Positions 27,080-35,853 of a DNA stretch of 64,000 nucleotides are shown here, piece after piece. The stretch lies in the NCBI RefSeq assembly GCF_019431045.1, contig NZ_JAHXPT010000016.1, positions 1 through 64,000 of the forward strand, read 5' to 3'. The position numbers were made by a program, and so were the translations under genes. The notes under the pieces were generated by a model. That model worked only from the letters and a program-made list of their open reading frames with translations, was not told the DNA's origin and did not search any database. Position 1 is the stretch's first letter. Every line of letters starts with the position of its first letter. Origin of the DNA: Clostridium weizhouense (lineage in GTDB: Bacteria > Bacillota > Clostridia > Clostridiales > Clostridiaceae).

Positions 27080-27933
27080 GTGCGACTTGTTGCTAGACAA
27101 AGGTAAGCGAGGGTTTACTACAAAACTAGCCTAATAACCTACAAAGTTATTAGAACTGATATTACGAAAGGTAGAATGATAGGGTAACGCCTTGAAATGC
27201 CTTCTCAAAGGTACGACTAGCGTCTCGGTAGGTAAATACTGAGAGGTTAGAAGCTCGTTAAAACGACTGAGAGCCATCCTAACAGTTAATGCTGAGGAAA
27301 TGCGAACTGGAGGCAGTCGAGTGGTGATAGGTCTAGAGTCTTAAAATATCTACGGTTAGGATGTTAAAAATAACTGACGAAGTTGGGAATGTACGGGTCT
27401 AAATATAAAATATTTAGAAATGAATATAACACAAATAAGTGTAGTAAGTGTGGATTAGTAAGATTTGTCTATATGAAAATCCATATAGTGTTACAGGCAC
27501 TATCAAGCTTACAGGCTCATACCAACGACCTAAGGGTATATGTATAGATAGTAATATCGGAACAAGGAAAGCTTGGAATACTGAGACTTTACCGTCGGAG
27601 ACGTAGTGATAAGGAAAACTTTTAAGTATAACTTATCTTAATCCAAGTGAGAGTGGTGGCATGAAGCTATGATGAATATTGTAATGATGTTCTAGCAATA
27701 GCCACTAGACAATTTGTTCATTGATAATTAAATACTGAATAATCCAAGGTTCGAGTAAGACTAAGAGATACGAAACCGAAGGTACTTAGTACTAGGAGGA
27801 TTTAGTAGACTTGGAGGAAAGCTTAACCTTAGAGAAAAGACAATTACTAAGAAATAATGAGTATTATGATATGCAAGAAACCTTTGATTGAATATATCAA
27901 AAATCATGTGATAATTATAAATTTGTTAATTTA

Positions 27934-29496
27934 ATGGATTATATAACTAGTGAAAGTAATATTTTATTAGCTTATAGAAATATTAAAAATAATAAAGGCT
28001 CAAAAACTGTAGGAACTGATAATAAAAACATTGAACATCTTAAAAGTCTAAGAAAAGATGAATTTATAGAATTAATACAAAATAAATTTTCTAACTATAC
28101 ACCTAAAAGTGTTAGAAGAGAAGAAATACCTAAGCAAGATGGTAGATTAAGACCTTTAGGAATTCCTTGTATTGATGATAGAATAATACAACAATGTATT
28201 AAGCAAGTGTTAGAACCGATATGCGAAGCGACATTCCACAAACATAGTTATGGCTTTAGACCAAATAGAAATACATCTCACGCAATTGCACGATGTATGT
28301 TTTTGATGAATAGAGCAAAACTTCACTATGTTGTAGACATTGACATAAAAGGATTTTTTGATAATGTAAATCATAGTAAACTAAAAAAACAACTATGGGA
28401 AATTGGAATTAGAGATAAGAATCTGTTAAGCATATTAAAGAAAATACTTAAATCGGAGATAGATGGAATCGGTGTACCTGAAAAGGGAACACCTCAAGGC
28501 GGAAGAATAAGTCCATTGTTATCAAATGTAGTTTTAAATGAACTTGACTGGTGGATTAGTTCACAATGGGAAACCTTTGAAACTAAATATATGTATAATA
28601 AGGAGCATAATAGATACAGAGCACAAAAAACTACAAATCTAAAGGAAATGTGTCTTGTAAGGTATGCAGATGACTTTAAAATATTTTGTAGAGATTATAA
28701 ATCAGCAATAAAGATATTCAATGCAGTAAAACAGTGGTTAAAGGAACGTTTAGGCTTAGATATTAGTAATGAAAAATCTAAAATAACAAATTTAAGGAGA
28801 AATTACACAGAATTTTTAGGATTCAGATTAAAGGTAAAATTAAAAGGAAAGAAATATGTTTGCAATAGTAAAATTACTAAAAAAGCAAAACAAAATATTA
28901 TTGCAAAACTAAAAGAGCAAGTTAAGATAATACAGAGAAAACAAAAGATTAAAGAAGTATCAAAACTCAACTCAATGATATTAGGTGTTCATAATTACTA
29001 TAAATATGCCACTCATGTGAGTATAGAGTTTTCGGAGATAGATTTCTTAGTAAGAAAAACCTTGGAAATTAGATTAAGGAGTTTAATTAGTAGCAAACCG
29101 CGGTTATCCGAAACACATAAAAGACTTTATGGACGGTATAATGGAAAACAAATAACTATTAGGGATATAACAATGTTTCCTATCTATGGTTGCAAAACTA
29201 AAGTAGCTTTATGCTTTAGCCAAGATATATGCAACTATACAAGAAAAGGTAGAAGATTTATTCATAATAATTTGTTTGGCTACACTCACGTTATTCAATA
29301 TCTGTTGAACAGTCAATATGATGCAAAATCAGTTGAATTTAATGATAATAAAATTTCATTAATAGCTGGTCAAAGAGGTAGATGTGCCGTTACAGGCGAA
29401 GCCTTACAAATTGGAAATATGGAGTGTCATCACAAAATCCCCAAAAGTCTAGGTGGTACTGATAAATATAAGAATCTTGTGTGGTTAACAACATAA
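27934..29496 (+). CDS. ltrA: Group II intron reverse transcriptase/maturase, HNH end truncated by stop codon
   Basis: 520 residues: RT domains with RPLGIPCIDDRI, YVVDIDIKGFFDNVNH, GTPQGGRISPLLSN and catalytic VRYADDF; maturase X domain (about 300-400); C-terminal HNH domain with CAVTGEALQIGNMECHHKIP and GGTDKYKNLVWL. It ends at TAA (29494-29496), but the same frame continues for 42 codons to 29625 with the expected end of the family (HKLIH...GLKKVNSLRKLVGNS). The lost piece includes the terminal His of the HNH fold. The start may also lie a few codons upstream, since no ribosome site is visible. Splicing may persist; DNA cleavage is probably impaired. Confidence 0.9.
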   Translation: MDYITSESNILLAYRNIKNNKGSKTVGTDNKNIEHLKSLRKDEFIELIQNKFSNYTPKSVRREEIPKQDGRLRPLGIPCIDDRIIQQCIKQVLEPICEATFHKHSYGFRPNRNTSHAIARCMFLMNRAKLHYVVDIDIKGFFDNVNHSKLKKQLWEIGIRDKNLLSILKKILKSEIDGIGVPEKGTPQGGRISPLLSNVVLNELDWWISSQWETFETKYMYNKEHNRYRAQKTTNLKEMCLVRYADDFKIFCRDYKSAIKIFNAVKQWLKERLGLDISNEKSKITNLRRNYTEFLGFRLKVKLKGKKYVCNSKITKKAKQNIIAKLKEQVKIIQRKQKIKEVSKLNSMILGVHNYYKYATHVSIEFSEIDFLVRKTLEIRLRSLISSKPRLSETHKRLYGRYNGKQITIRDITMFPIYGCKTKVALCFSQDICNYTRKGRRFIHNNLFGYTHVIQYLLNSQYDAKSVEFNDNKISLIAGQRGRCAVTGEALQIGNMECHHKIPKSLGGTDKYKNLVWLTT

Positions 29497-29625
29497 ATTC
29501 ACAAACTCATACACAGTGCAAACTTGGATACAATAGCTAAGTATCTAAATGTTTTAAATTTGGATAATAAAGGTTTGAAAAAAGTTAATTCTTTAAGAAA
29601 GTTAGTAGGAAATTCAGTTATTTAA
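29497..29625 (+). pseudogene. Detached C-terminal tail of the intron-encoded protein
   Basis: In-frame continuation after the TAA: IHKLIHSANLDTIAKYL and onward to GNSVI, ending at TAA 29623-29625. It matches the normal C-terminus of these maturases. A single base change (for example GAA to TAA) would explain the break. Confidence 0.8.
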
Positions 29626-29650
29626 TTAAACGAAAAGTTCAAATTGTTGG

Positions 29651-29686
29651 AACGCCGTATGAGTTGGAAACTCTCACGTACGGTGT
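29651..29686 (+). ncRNA. Group II intron domain V
   Basis: About 36-base hairpin with CGCCGTATGAG on the 5' side, a GGAAA cap and CTCACGTACGGTG on the 3' side. CGC (29653-29655) stands in the place of the catalytic triad. Domain VI follows to 29735. Confidence 0.8.
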
Positions 29687-29735
29687 GAAGGAGGGGAAAA
29701 GGTAGAGATAACTTCAAAGCCTTACCTATTCCTAT

Positions 29736-30586
29736 ATAAAAGAATTGGAGTAATAACAATTTATGATGTTGGACAGAAGCCTTATCAGATTAGAGAAAAT
29801 GGGGCTTTTTATATAAGAAGAGGTTCAACAACTGATGTTATGAGAAAACAAGAAATTATAACACTTTTAGAACAAAATTTGAGTTTGACAATTGAAACCT
29901 GTCCTCTTATTAATAGTAGAATAGAAATGCTTAATATGAATCTTGTAAAAAAATATTTTAGTCATAAAGGAATTGAGCTTAATGATGAAAATAAAGAATT
30001 TTTACTTATTTCATCAGGAATCGCATCACAAGAAAGAGATGGAAGCGAACTTAGATGCACATATGGAGGACTTCTTGTTTTTTCAGATCATAATTATCTT
30101 TGCATTCCTAATAATATGATAAAAATTGTAGACAACTTGAATAATGTTTATGGTGATGTTTATATTATTCAAGGTAATCTTTTAAATATGGTAGATAAGG
30201 CAGAAAAGAAAATATCAGAAATAATTAAAAATGATTATCCATGTACAGCTATAACAGAAGCTATAAAGAATGCTGTTCTTTATAGAGAATATTTTGATTT
30301 AAATAGAATTATTGAAGTTTTTATAGAAGAGGACAATATTATAGTTTCAAGCCCAGGAGAACTTATAGATGAAAATATTAATAGTGAAAGAACTCATTAT
30401 AATAAAAGAAATATATGGCTGTATGAAAAGCTTACAACTTTAGATGATAAAAAAAGATTTTTAAATAATGGACAAGGATTTAAACGAATAGTAAATGCGT
30501 TTAAAAATAGAAGAAAAGTTGAGTTTATAAATTCAATAAGTGAGCATAGCTTTAAAGTAATTCTTCCTGGAGCTAAGGAGAATTAA
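29736..30586 (+). CDS. Schlafen AlbA_2 protein, 3' exon
   Basis: Continues the frame from the 5' exon: rest of the AlbA_2 domain (FYIRRGSTTDVM), then a C-terminal ATP-binding-like domain with PCTAITEAIKNAVLYREY and IIVSSPGEL, the pattern of HATPase_c_4-containing transcriptional regulators. An internal ATG at 29840 could give a 248-residue fragment, but no ribosome site supports it. Restored length of 382 residues is plausible for the family. A small palindrome AATTGTATT/AATACAATT follows the stop. Confidence 0.8.
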
Positions 30587-30807
30587 AATTGTATTGAATA
30601 CAATTAAGTTTAATAATATAATTAATATTATTAAATTAGCAGAAAAATTTAAAATATCAAATCAAGGTTTTAAATGCTAATAAGATTTTTATATATTAAC
30701 TATATTTATTATAATGTTGATAGGGGTGGAGTTTAAAAGTTATGCTTTGCTCTTAAAGCTATATGATTTACAGTTTTTAGGGGAATTTATATGAGAGGGG
30801 TTTGTAT

Positions 30808-31068
30808 ATGAAGAATAAAGAAATAACTAAAGAATTATTTGCTGCAAAAGATAATGATGGAAATTTAACAAATGAAGTTGTATGTGATATTTGTAATAAG
30901 GGATTTAGGTGGACTGATGGAGTAAATTCTTTAGCGGTTGTGAAATCGATATCTGTAATTGGTTATTATAATAAAGAAGAAAAACAATTTAATTTAAACG
31001 TTACAGCTAAATGTCCTCATTGTAATTTTAGATCAGAATATAATCAGTATTATAAAGAGAAGAAATAA
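30808..31068 (+). CDS. Small zinc-ribbon-like protein, 86 residues
   Basis: Two CxxC pairs (CDIC about residue 28, CPHC about 70) suggest a zinc ribbon. Between them is a beta-rich stretch (AVVKSISVIGYYNKEEKQFNL). GAGAGGGG precedes ATG 30808; an in-frame TTG six bases earlier is not needed. Function not recognised. It sits alone between the interrupted gene and deoR. Confidence 0.6.
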   Translation: MKNKEITKELFAAKDNDGNLTNEVVCDICNKGFRWTDGVNSLAVVKSISVIGYYNKEEKQFNLNVTAKCPHCNFRSEYNQYYKEKK

Positions 31069-31180
31069 AAAAAGAAGAACGTAATAATTTATTATTGAAA
31101 ATTAAAAATGATATTTAAAAAGTATTTTAAATTATAGATAGTATTTATATATGGTAATAAGGAGAGAAAGTGAAAGTTTT

Positions 31181-32116
31181 ATGGATAATACAAAACAAGA
31201 ATTGAGTGTAGAAGTGGCAAGACTTTATTATCAATCAGATTATAGCCAACAGCAGATTGCATCACAGCTTGGAATATCAAGATCAACTATATCAAGGCTT
31301 CTTAAATATGCTAAAGAAAAAGGTTATGTTACTATTAACATAGTTGATCCGTTTGCTGATTTAGATAAGCTAGCATATAGATTAAAAGAAAAATATGAAT
31401 TAAATGATGTGAGAGTTGTTTTTTCACCAAAGAATGATTACGCTTCTATAATAGAATATGTTAGTCAACAAGCAGCAAAATATTTAGAAGAAACTGTGAA
31501 AAGTGGAGATGTTATTGGAATAAGTGCAGGAAGAACAATTCATGAAGTTGCAAAGAAAGTTACTCCTCAAAATGTTAAAGGGATAGAAGTAGTTCAATTG
31601 CAAGGATCTATTATTCATTCAGAAGCAAGTATATACACAACTGAAACAGTTTCTATTCTTGCTAAAAATTTTCAAACAGTTCCAAGATATTTACCATTAC
31701 CAGTGATTTTTGATAATTCTAATATAAAACAAATGGTAGAAAAAGATAGCCACATTAAAAGTACTCTGGAAATAGGTATACAAGCCAATATAGCTATTTT
31801 TACGGTTGGAATTGTTGAAGATAAATCATTACTTTTTCAGTTAGGTTATTTAAATGAAAAAGAAAAAACGATTCTAAAACAAAAAAGTGTTGGAGATATT
31901 TGTTCACACTTTTTTGATGAAAATGGTGAGATTTGTGATAAAGAAATTGATGAGCGTACTATAGCTATATCATTGGATACTCTTAAAGAAAAAGAAAAGT
32001 CTATTTTGGTTGCAGGTGGTGAACATAAAGTAGAAGCAATCAAAGGAGCATTAAAAGGAAAAATTGCTAATGTTTTGATCACTGATCAATATACTGCTAA
32101 ACAACTTTTAGAATAA
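31181..32116 (+). CDS. deoR: DeoR-type deoxyribonucleoside regulator (SorC family)
   Basis: 311 residues from ATG 31181 (an in-frame ATG at 31151 would add ten). The N-terminal helix-turn-helix is YSQQQIASQLGISRSTISRL. The rest is a SorC-type sugar-binding domain with GDVIGISAGRTIHEV and VAGGEHKVEAIKGAL near the end. The next gene is a nucleoside transporter preceded by a sequence almost the same as the B. subtilis DeoR operator as I recall it, which supports the deoxyribose-5-phosphate-responsive role. The ribosome site GGAG at 31161 is distant from both starts. Confidence 0.82.
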   Translation: MDNTKQELSVEVARLYYQSDYSQQQIASQLGISRSTISRLLKYAKEKGYVTINIVDPFADLDKLAYRLKEKYELNDVRVVFSPKNDYASIIEYVSQQAAKYLEETVKSGDVIGISAGRTIHEVAKKVTPQNVKGIEVVQLQGSIIHSEASIYTTETVSILAKNFQTVPRYLPLPVIFDNSNIKQMVEKDSHIKSTLEIGIQANIAIFTVGIVEDKSLLFQLGYLNEKEKTILKQKSVGDICSHFFDENGEICDKEIDERTIAISLDTLKEKEKSILVAGGEHKVEAIKGALKGKIANVLITDQYTAKQLLE

Positions 32117-32340
32117 CAGTAAGACTATGTTTTAAGTAAATATTGATATTGTAGTATAAAGCTCATGGACAATAGATGAAATAGGAAACTTGACTTATGT
32201 ATATTTGTCCAGTAAGTTCAAGGGACAAAATATAAAATTTTTGACTCTCACTTAAAAGCTCTAAAATAAACTTTAGTTAAATTATTTTAAAACATAGAGA
32301 AAAGTAAAAATAAATATTTTTTTAAATAGAGTTTTAACAT

Positions 32341-32398
32341 AAAAGCATTCTTTTGTAATTGTTTTAATATAAGCAATTACAAAAGAATGCTTTTTTAT
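32341..32398 (+). terminator. Terminator between deoR and nupC
   Basis: Perfect 21-bp arms (32341-32361, 32374-32394) with a T-run. The region 32117-32340 contains nothing else recognisable. Confidence 0.93.
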
Positions 32399-32423
32399 AT
32401 TCAAAATTAATATTAAAATTCTA

Positions 32424-32476
32424 TATGAACAAAATTTCAATTAATTCTTTACAAATGTTCAATGGGAATATATAAT
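32424..32476 (+). promoter_or_regulatory. nupC promoter with DeoR operator
   Basis: TTTACA (32448-32453), 17 bases, TATAAT (32471-32476). Upstream lies TATGAACAAAATTTCAAT (32424-32441), 16 of 18 positions like the B. subtilis DeoR palindrome ATTGAACAAAATTTCAAT. A second TTCAAT half-site (32458-32463) falls between -35 and -10, the same arrangement as reported for the B. subtilis dra-nupC-pdp promoter. Confidence 0.8.
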
Positions 32477-32526
32477 AAAAAATTGTGAAATTAGTTACCT
32501 TATTGTACTAAAAAAGGAGAGTAAAA

Positions 32527-33708
32527 ATGAAATATATTATTGGAATTATCGGATTAATTGTTGTTTTTGGACTTGCGTGGATTGGAAGTAGTGATAAGAA
32601 AAATGTAAAATATAAACCTATCATTACAATGCTTATCTTACAATTTATACTTGGTTTTATATTACTAAATACTGAAGTAGGAAGTTATTTAGTAGGTGGT
32701 ATAGCACATGTATTTGAAGTGCTACTTAAATTTGCTGGAGAAGGAGTAAATTTTGCATTTGGTGGATTAGTTAATGATAATCAATTTTCATTTTTTATCA
32801 GTGTTCTTTTACCAATAGTTTTTATTTCAGCTTTAATTGGTATTTTACAGTATTTAAAAATACTTCCTGTTATAGTGAAATATATAGGATTAGTTTTAAG
32901 TAAAATCAGTGGTATGGGAAAATTAGAATCTTATAATTCAGTAGCGTCAGCTATTTTAGGTCAATCTGAAGTATTTATTTCAGTAAAAAAACAACTTGGT
33001 TTATTACCAAAACATAGATTATATACTCTTTGTGCATCAGCTATGTCAACAGTATCTATGTCTATAGTTGGTTCTTATATGGTTCTTTTAGAACCTAAAT
33101 ATGTTGTAACAGCAATTGTCTTAAATTTATTTGGTGGATTGATTATAGCATCAGTTATAAATCCATATACTGTAACAGAAGAAGAAGATATTTTAATAGT
33201 TCAAGAAGAAAAGAAACAAGCATTTTTTGAACTTCTTGGTGAATATATTATGGATGGATTTAAAGTAGCTGTTATAGTTGGTGCTATGTTAGTTGGATTC
33301 GTAGCAATAATTACTATGATTAATACATTATCTAAAATGATTTTTGGGATCAGTTTCCAAGATGCACTTGGATATGTATTCTCTCCATTTGCGTTTTTAA
33401 TGGGTGTACCATTAAATGAATCAATACATGCTGCAAGTGTAATGGCAACTAAATTAGTATCTAATGAATTTGTTGCAATGAATTTATTAGCAAGTGGAAC
33501 TATACATTTATCACCAAGATCAACGGCTATTGTATCTACATTCTTAGTTTCTTTTGCTAATTTCTCTTCAATTGGAATTCTTTCAGGAGCAGTAAGAGGA
33601 CTTCATGAAGAACAAGCAAATGTGGTTGCACGTTTTGGTCTAAAATTATTATATGGTGCAACATTAGTAAGTGTATTAACAGCAACTATTGTTGGATTAA
33701 TTGTATAA
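32527..33708 (+). CDS. nupC: Concentrative nucleoside transporter
   Basis: 393-residue membrane protein of the CNT family with about ten hydrophobic segments. Conserved blocks include GESEVFIS-like SAILGQSEVFISVK and the C-terminal FALCGFANFSSIG equivalent SFANFSSIGILSGAVRG. Imports nucleosides with H+ or Na+. AAAGGAGAG precedes the ATG. Regulation by DeoR is inferred from the operator upstream. Confidence 0.92.
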   Translation: MKYIIGIIGLIVVFGLAWIGSSDKKNVKYKPIITMLILQFILGFILLNTEVGSYLVGGIAHVFEVLLKFAGEGVNFAFGGLVNDNQFSFFISVLLPIVFISALIGILQYLKILPVIVKYIGLVLSKISGMGKLESYNSVASAILGQSEVFISVKKQLGLLPKHRLYTLCASAMSTVSMSIVGSYMVLLEPKYVVTAIVLNLFGGLIIASVINPYTVTEEEDILIVQEEKKQAFFELLGEYIMDGFKVAVIVGAMLVGFVAIITMINTLSKMIFGISFQDALGYVFSPFAFLMGVPLNESIHAASVMATKLVSNEFVAMNLLASGTIHLSPRSTAIVSTFLVSFANFSSIGILSGAVRGLHEEQANVVARFGLKLLYGATLVSVLTATIVGLIV

Positions 33709-33798
33709 AATAATTAGAAGATATCTTTTGATACTAGAGTATAGTAGTAAAACATTAATGAATAGTGAATTTTAAAGGTGACAATTCGCCTTTAATCA

Positions 33799-33846
33799 TA
33801 AACCCTGCAACAATACTAATATAAGTGTTGTTGCAGGGTGTTTTAA
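33799..33846 (+). terminator. Terminator of nupC
   Basis: About 16-bp stem (AACCCTGCAACAATACT and its near-complement) followed by GTTTT. Confidence 0.88.
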
Positions 33847-33984
33847 TTTCTAGAAATTTATAAAAAATTGGAAATCTATATTATGTATGATATATTATAT
33901 CTAATAATGGTACAAATATATTACATAATATTAATGGTGAGAATTAAAGATTTATATGTGTACATTTATAGGGAGGAATTAAAA

Positions 33985-34938
33985 ATGAGTATAAAAACTA
34001 GAAAAATAGTAATAGTAGGGAGCGGAAATGTAGGTTCACATTGTGCTTTTTCATTAGCAATACAAGGTATATGTGATGAAATTATAATGATTGATAAAGT
34101 AGACAAAAAGGCAAATGCAGAAGCAGTTGATTTAAGTGATACAGTTTCATATTTACCTCATTATGTAAAAAGTAAAAAAGGAACTTTTAAAGATTGTAAA
34201 GATGCAGATATTATAGTAGTAAGCCTTGGAATTCCACCACATGATAATAAATCACGTTTAGATTATTTAGAAGGAACAATAAAAGAAGTTGATACTATAA
34301 TAGATCCAATATTAGAATCAGGATTTGATGGTATATTTATAGTTATATCAAATCCAGTAGATGTAATAACTCATTATATATGGAAGAAAACAGGCTTCTC
34401 TAAAAATAAAGTGTTTGGAACTGGGACAACTCTAGATTCATCAAGACTTAGAAGAATACTATCAGATGAAACAGGAATAGATCAAAAATCTATACAAGCA
34501 TATTGTATGGGGGAACATGGAGATTCACAAATGGTTCCATGGTCACATGTATATTTTGGCGGAAAATCATTATTTGATTTAATGAAAGAAAAACCAGAAA
34601 CTTATGGAAAACTTGATTTAGATGAGTTAACACATAGAACTGCAAATGCAGCATATGAGATAATAGCAGGAAAGGGATGTACAGAGTTTGGAATAGGTGT
34701 AGGTTTAAGCGAAATAGTTAAAGCAATATTTCATGATGAAAAGAGAATACTTCCTGCATCTACATTATTAGAAGGAGAATATGGTCAAGAAAATGTTTTT
34801 GCAAGTGTACCTGTTATATTAGGTAAAAATGGAGTAGAAGAAATTGTTGAAATAAACTTAACTGAAAAAGAAGAATCACAATTTAATCATACATGTGGAA
34901 TTTTAAAAGAATATATAGATAAAGCTGATACTTTTTAA
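33985..34938 (+). CDS. L-lactate / L-2-hydroxyisocaproate dehydrogenase-like enzyme
   Basis: 317 residues from ATG 33985 behind AGGGAGG; an in-frame ATG 117 bases upstream lacks a ribosome site and family residues. NAD loop IVGSGNVGSHCA, catalytic D151, R154 and H178 (GEHGDSQ), and loop Arg R91. The mobile loop reads LGIPPHDNKSRLDYLEG, quite unlike the usual QKPGETR of lactate dehydrogenase and closer in kind to 2-hydroxyisocaproate dehydrogenases. A branched or longer 2-oxoacid substrate is therefore possible. Reduction of a 2-oxo acid with NADH is secure; the substrate is not. Confidence 0.82.
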   Translation: MSIKTRKIVIVGSGNVGSHCAFSLAIQGICDEIIMIDKVDKKANAEAVDLSDTVSYLPHYVKSKKGTFKDCKDADIIVVSLGIPPHDNKSRLDYLEGTIKEVDTIIDPILESGFDGIFIVISNPVDVITHYIWKKTGFSKNKVFGTGTTLDSSRLRRILSDETGIDQKSIQAYCMGEHGDSQMVPWSHVYFGGKSLFDLMKEKPETYGKLDLDELTHRTANAAYEIIAGKGCTEFGIGVGLSEIVKAIFHDEKRILPASTLLEGEYGQENVFASVPVILGKNGVEEIVEINLTEKEESQFNHTCGILKEYIDKADTF

Positions 34939-35034
34939 AAGTATAATTTCATATACGAAGATATTTACATATTAGCAGGCGTTGATTCTATTCAGATTAG
35001 TAAAAAGTAATAGAGAATTATTTGGAGGTATAAT

Positions 35035-35787
35035 ATGAATAAGATATATTATTTCACAGGAACTGGTAATAGCTTACAGATTGCTAATGATTTGAGTGCA
35101 AAGATTAGTGAATGTAAAATTCATAAGATTTCAGAATATACTGGAGAAAAAATAGATGGAAGTACACTTGGAATTGTTTTTCCAGTGTATAATTGGGGAT
35201 TACCACTAATTATTTGTGATTTTTTAAAAAAATTATATGTCTCAAATGAAACATATATTTATGCTATTGCAAATTATGGAGGACTTCCCGGTAAAGCACT
35301 TGATCAGTGTCAAGATATCTTAAAAGATAATGGATTGAAATTGTCAGCAGGGTTCTTAATTAATATGCCTGGTAACTATATTTTGGGTTATGGTGCAAAA
35401 AGTGAAAAAGTTCAAGAAAAGCTATTTGCAAAAGAAGCAAATAAAATTATTTATATTTCTGAATATGTAAATGGTAAAAAAGAATACAAAATTGAAAAAA
35501 GTCATGCGATTATAGATCGTTTATGTTGTAATTACTTTTATAAATATATTAATGAATTTCATGAAGCAGATAAATATTATACGGTAGATGATAATTGCAT
35601 TGGATGTGGTCTATGTGCAAGAAGATGTCCAGTAAATAATATTACAATGATTGATGGTAAACCAAGTTGGAATCATCATTGTGAATTATGTGTAGCATGC
35701 ATTCAAAGTTGTCCAAAGAAGGCGATTGACTATAAAGGCAAGACAAAAGAAAGAAAACAATATTTAAATCCTAATGTAGAATTGTAG
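35035..35787 (+). CDS. EFR1-family flavodoxin/ferredoxin fusion protein
   Basis: 250 residues. N-terminal flavodoxin-like domain with the FMN loop YYFTGTGNSLQIA (5-17) and PVYNWGLP. C-terminal two 4Fe-4S clusters: CIGCGLCARRCP and CELCVACIQSCP. A small soluble electron carrier of anaerobes; its partners are unknown. GGAGG precedes the ATG. Not obviously linked to either neighbour. Confidence 0.9.
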   Translation: MNKIYYFTGTGNSLQIANDLSAKISECKIHKISEYTGEKIDGSTLGIVFPVYNWGLPLIICDFLKKLYVSNETYIYAIANYGGLPGKALDQCQDILKDNGLKLSAGFLINMPGNYILGYGAKSEKVQEKLFAKEANKIIYISEYVNGKKEYKIEKSHAIIDRLCCNYFYKYINEFHEADKYYTVDDNCIGCGLCARRCPVNNITMIDGKPSWNHHCELCVACIQSCPKKAIDYKGKTKERKQYLNPNVEL

Positions 35788-35853
35788 TTAATAAGAAAAT
35801 TAATAGAATTATAATGTTTTGTATAATACTAATAAAATTTGGGAGGAACAACA

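Larger units (their letters stand above)
27080..29735 (+). mobile_element. Group II intron with maturase/reverse transcriptase ORF
   Basis: The 5' end is the consensus GTGCG (27080-27084), the 3' end is CCTAT (AY), and a domain V hairpin with a CGC triad lies at 29651-29686. Length is 2656 bases. Exon ligation restores the host frame, which fixes the boundaries independently. The last six exon bases (TAGATA, 27074-27079) are complementary to TATCTA at 27347-27352 in domain I, a good IBS1/EBS1 candidate. The intron-encoded protein sits in domain IV. An HNH domain and a coding target rather than a terminator argue against class IIC. The 27097-27933 stretch is ribozyme. Confidence 0.92.

Noticed and set aside
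29840-30586. Independent 248-residue gene
   Set aside because: No ribosome site; the frame is the 3' exon of the intron-split AlbA_2 gene.
33868-33984. 39-residue N-terminal extension of the 2-hydroxyacid dehydrogenase
   Set aside because: Hydrophobic junk sequence, no ribosome site; AGGGAGG stands at ATG 33985.
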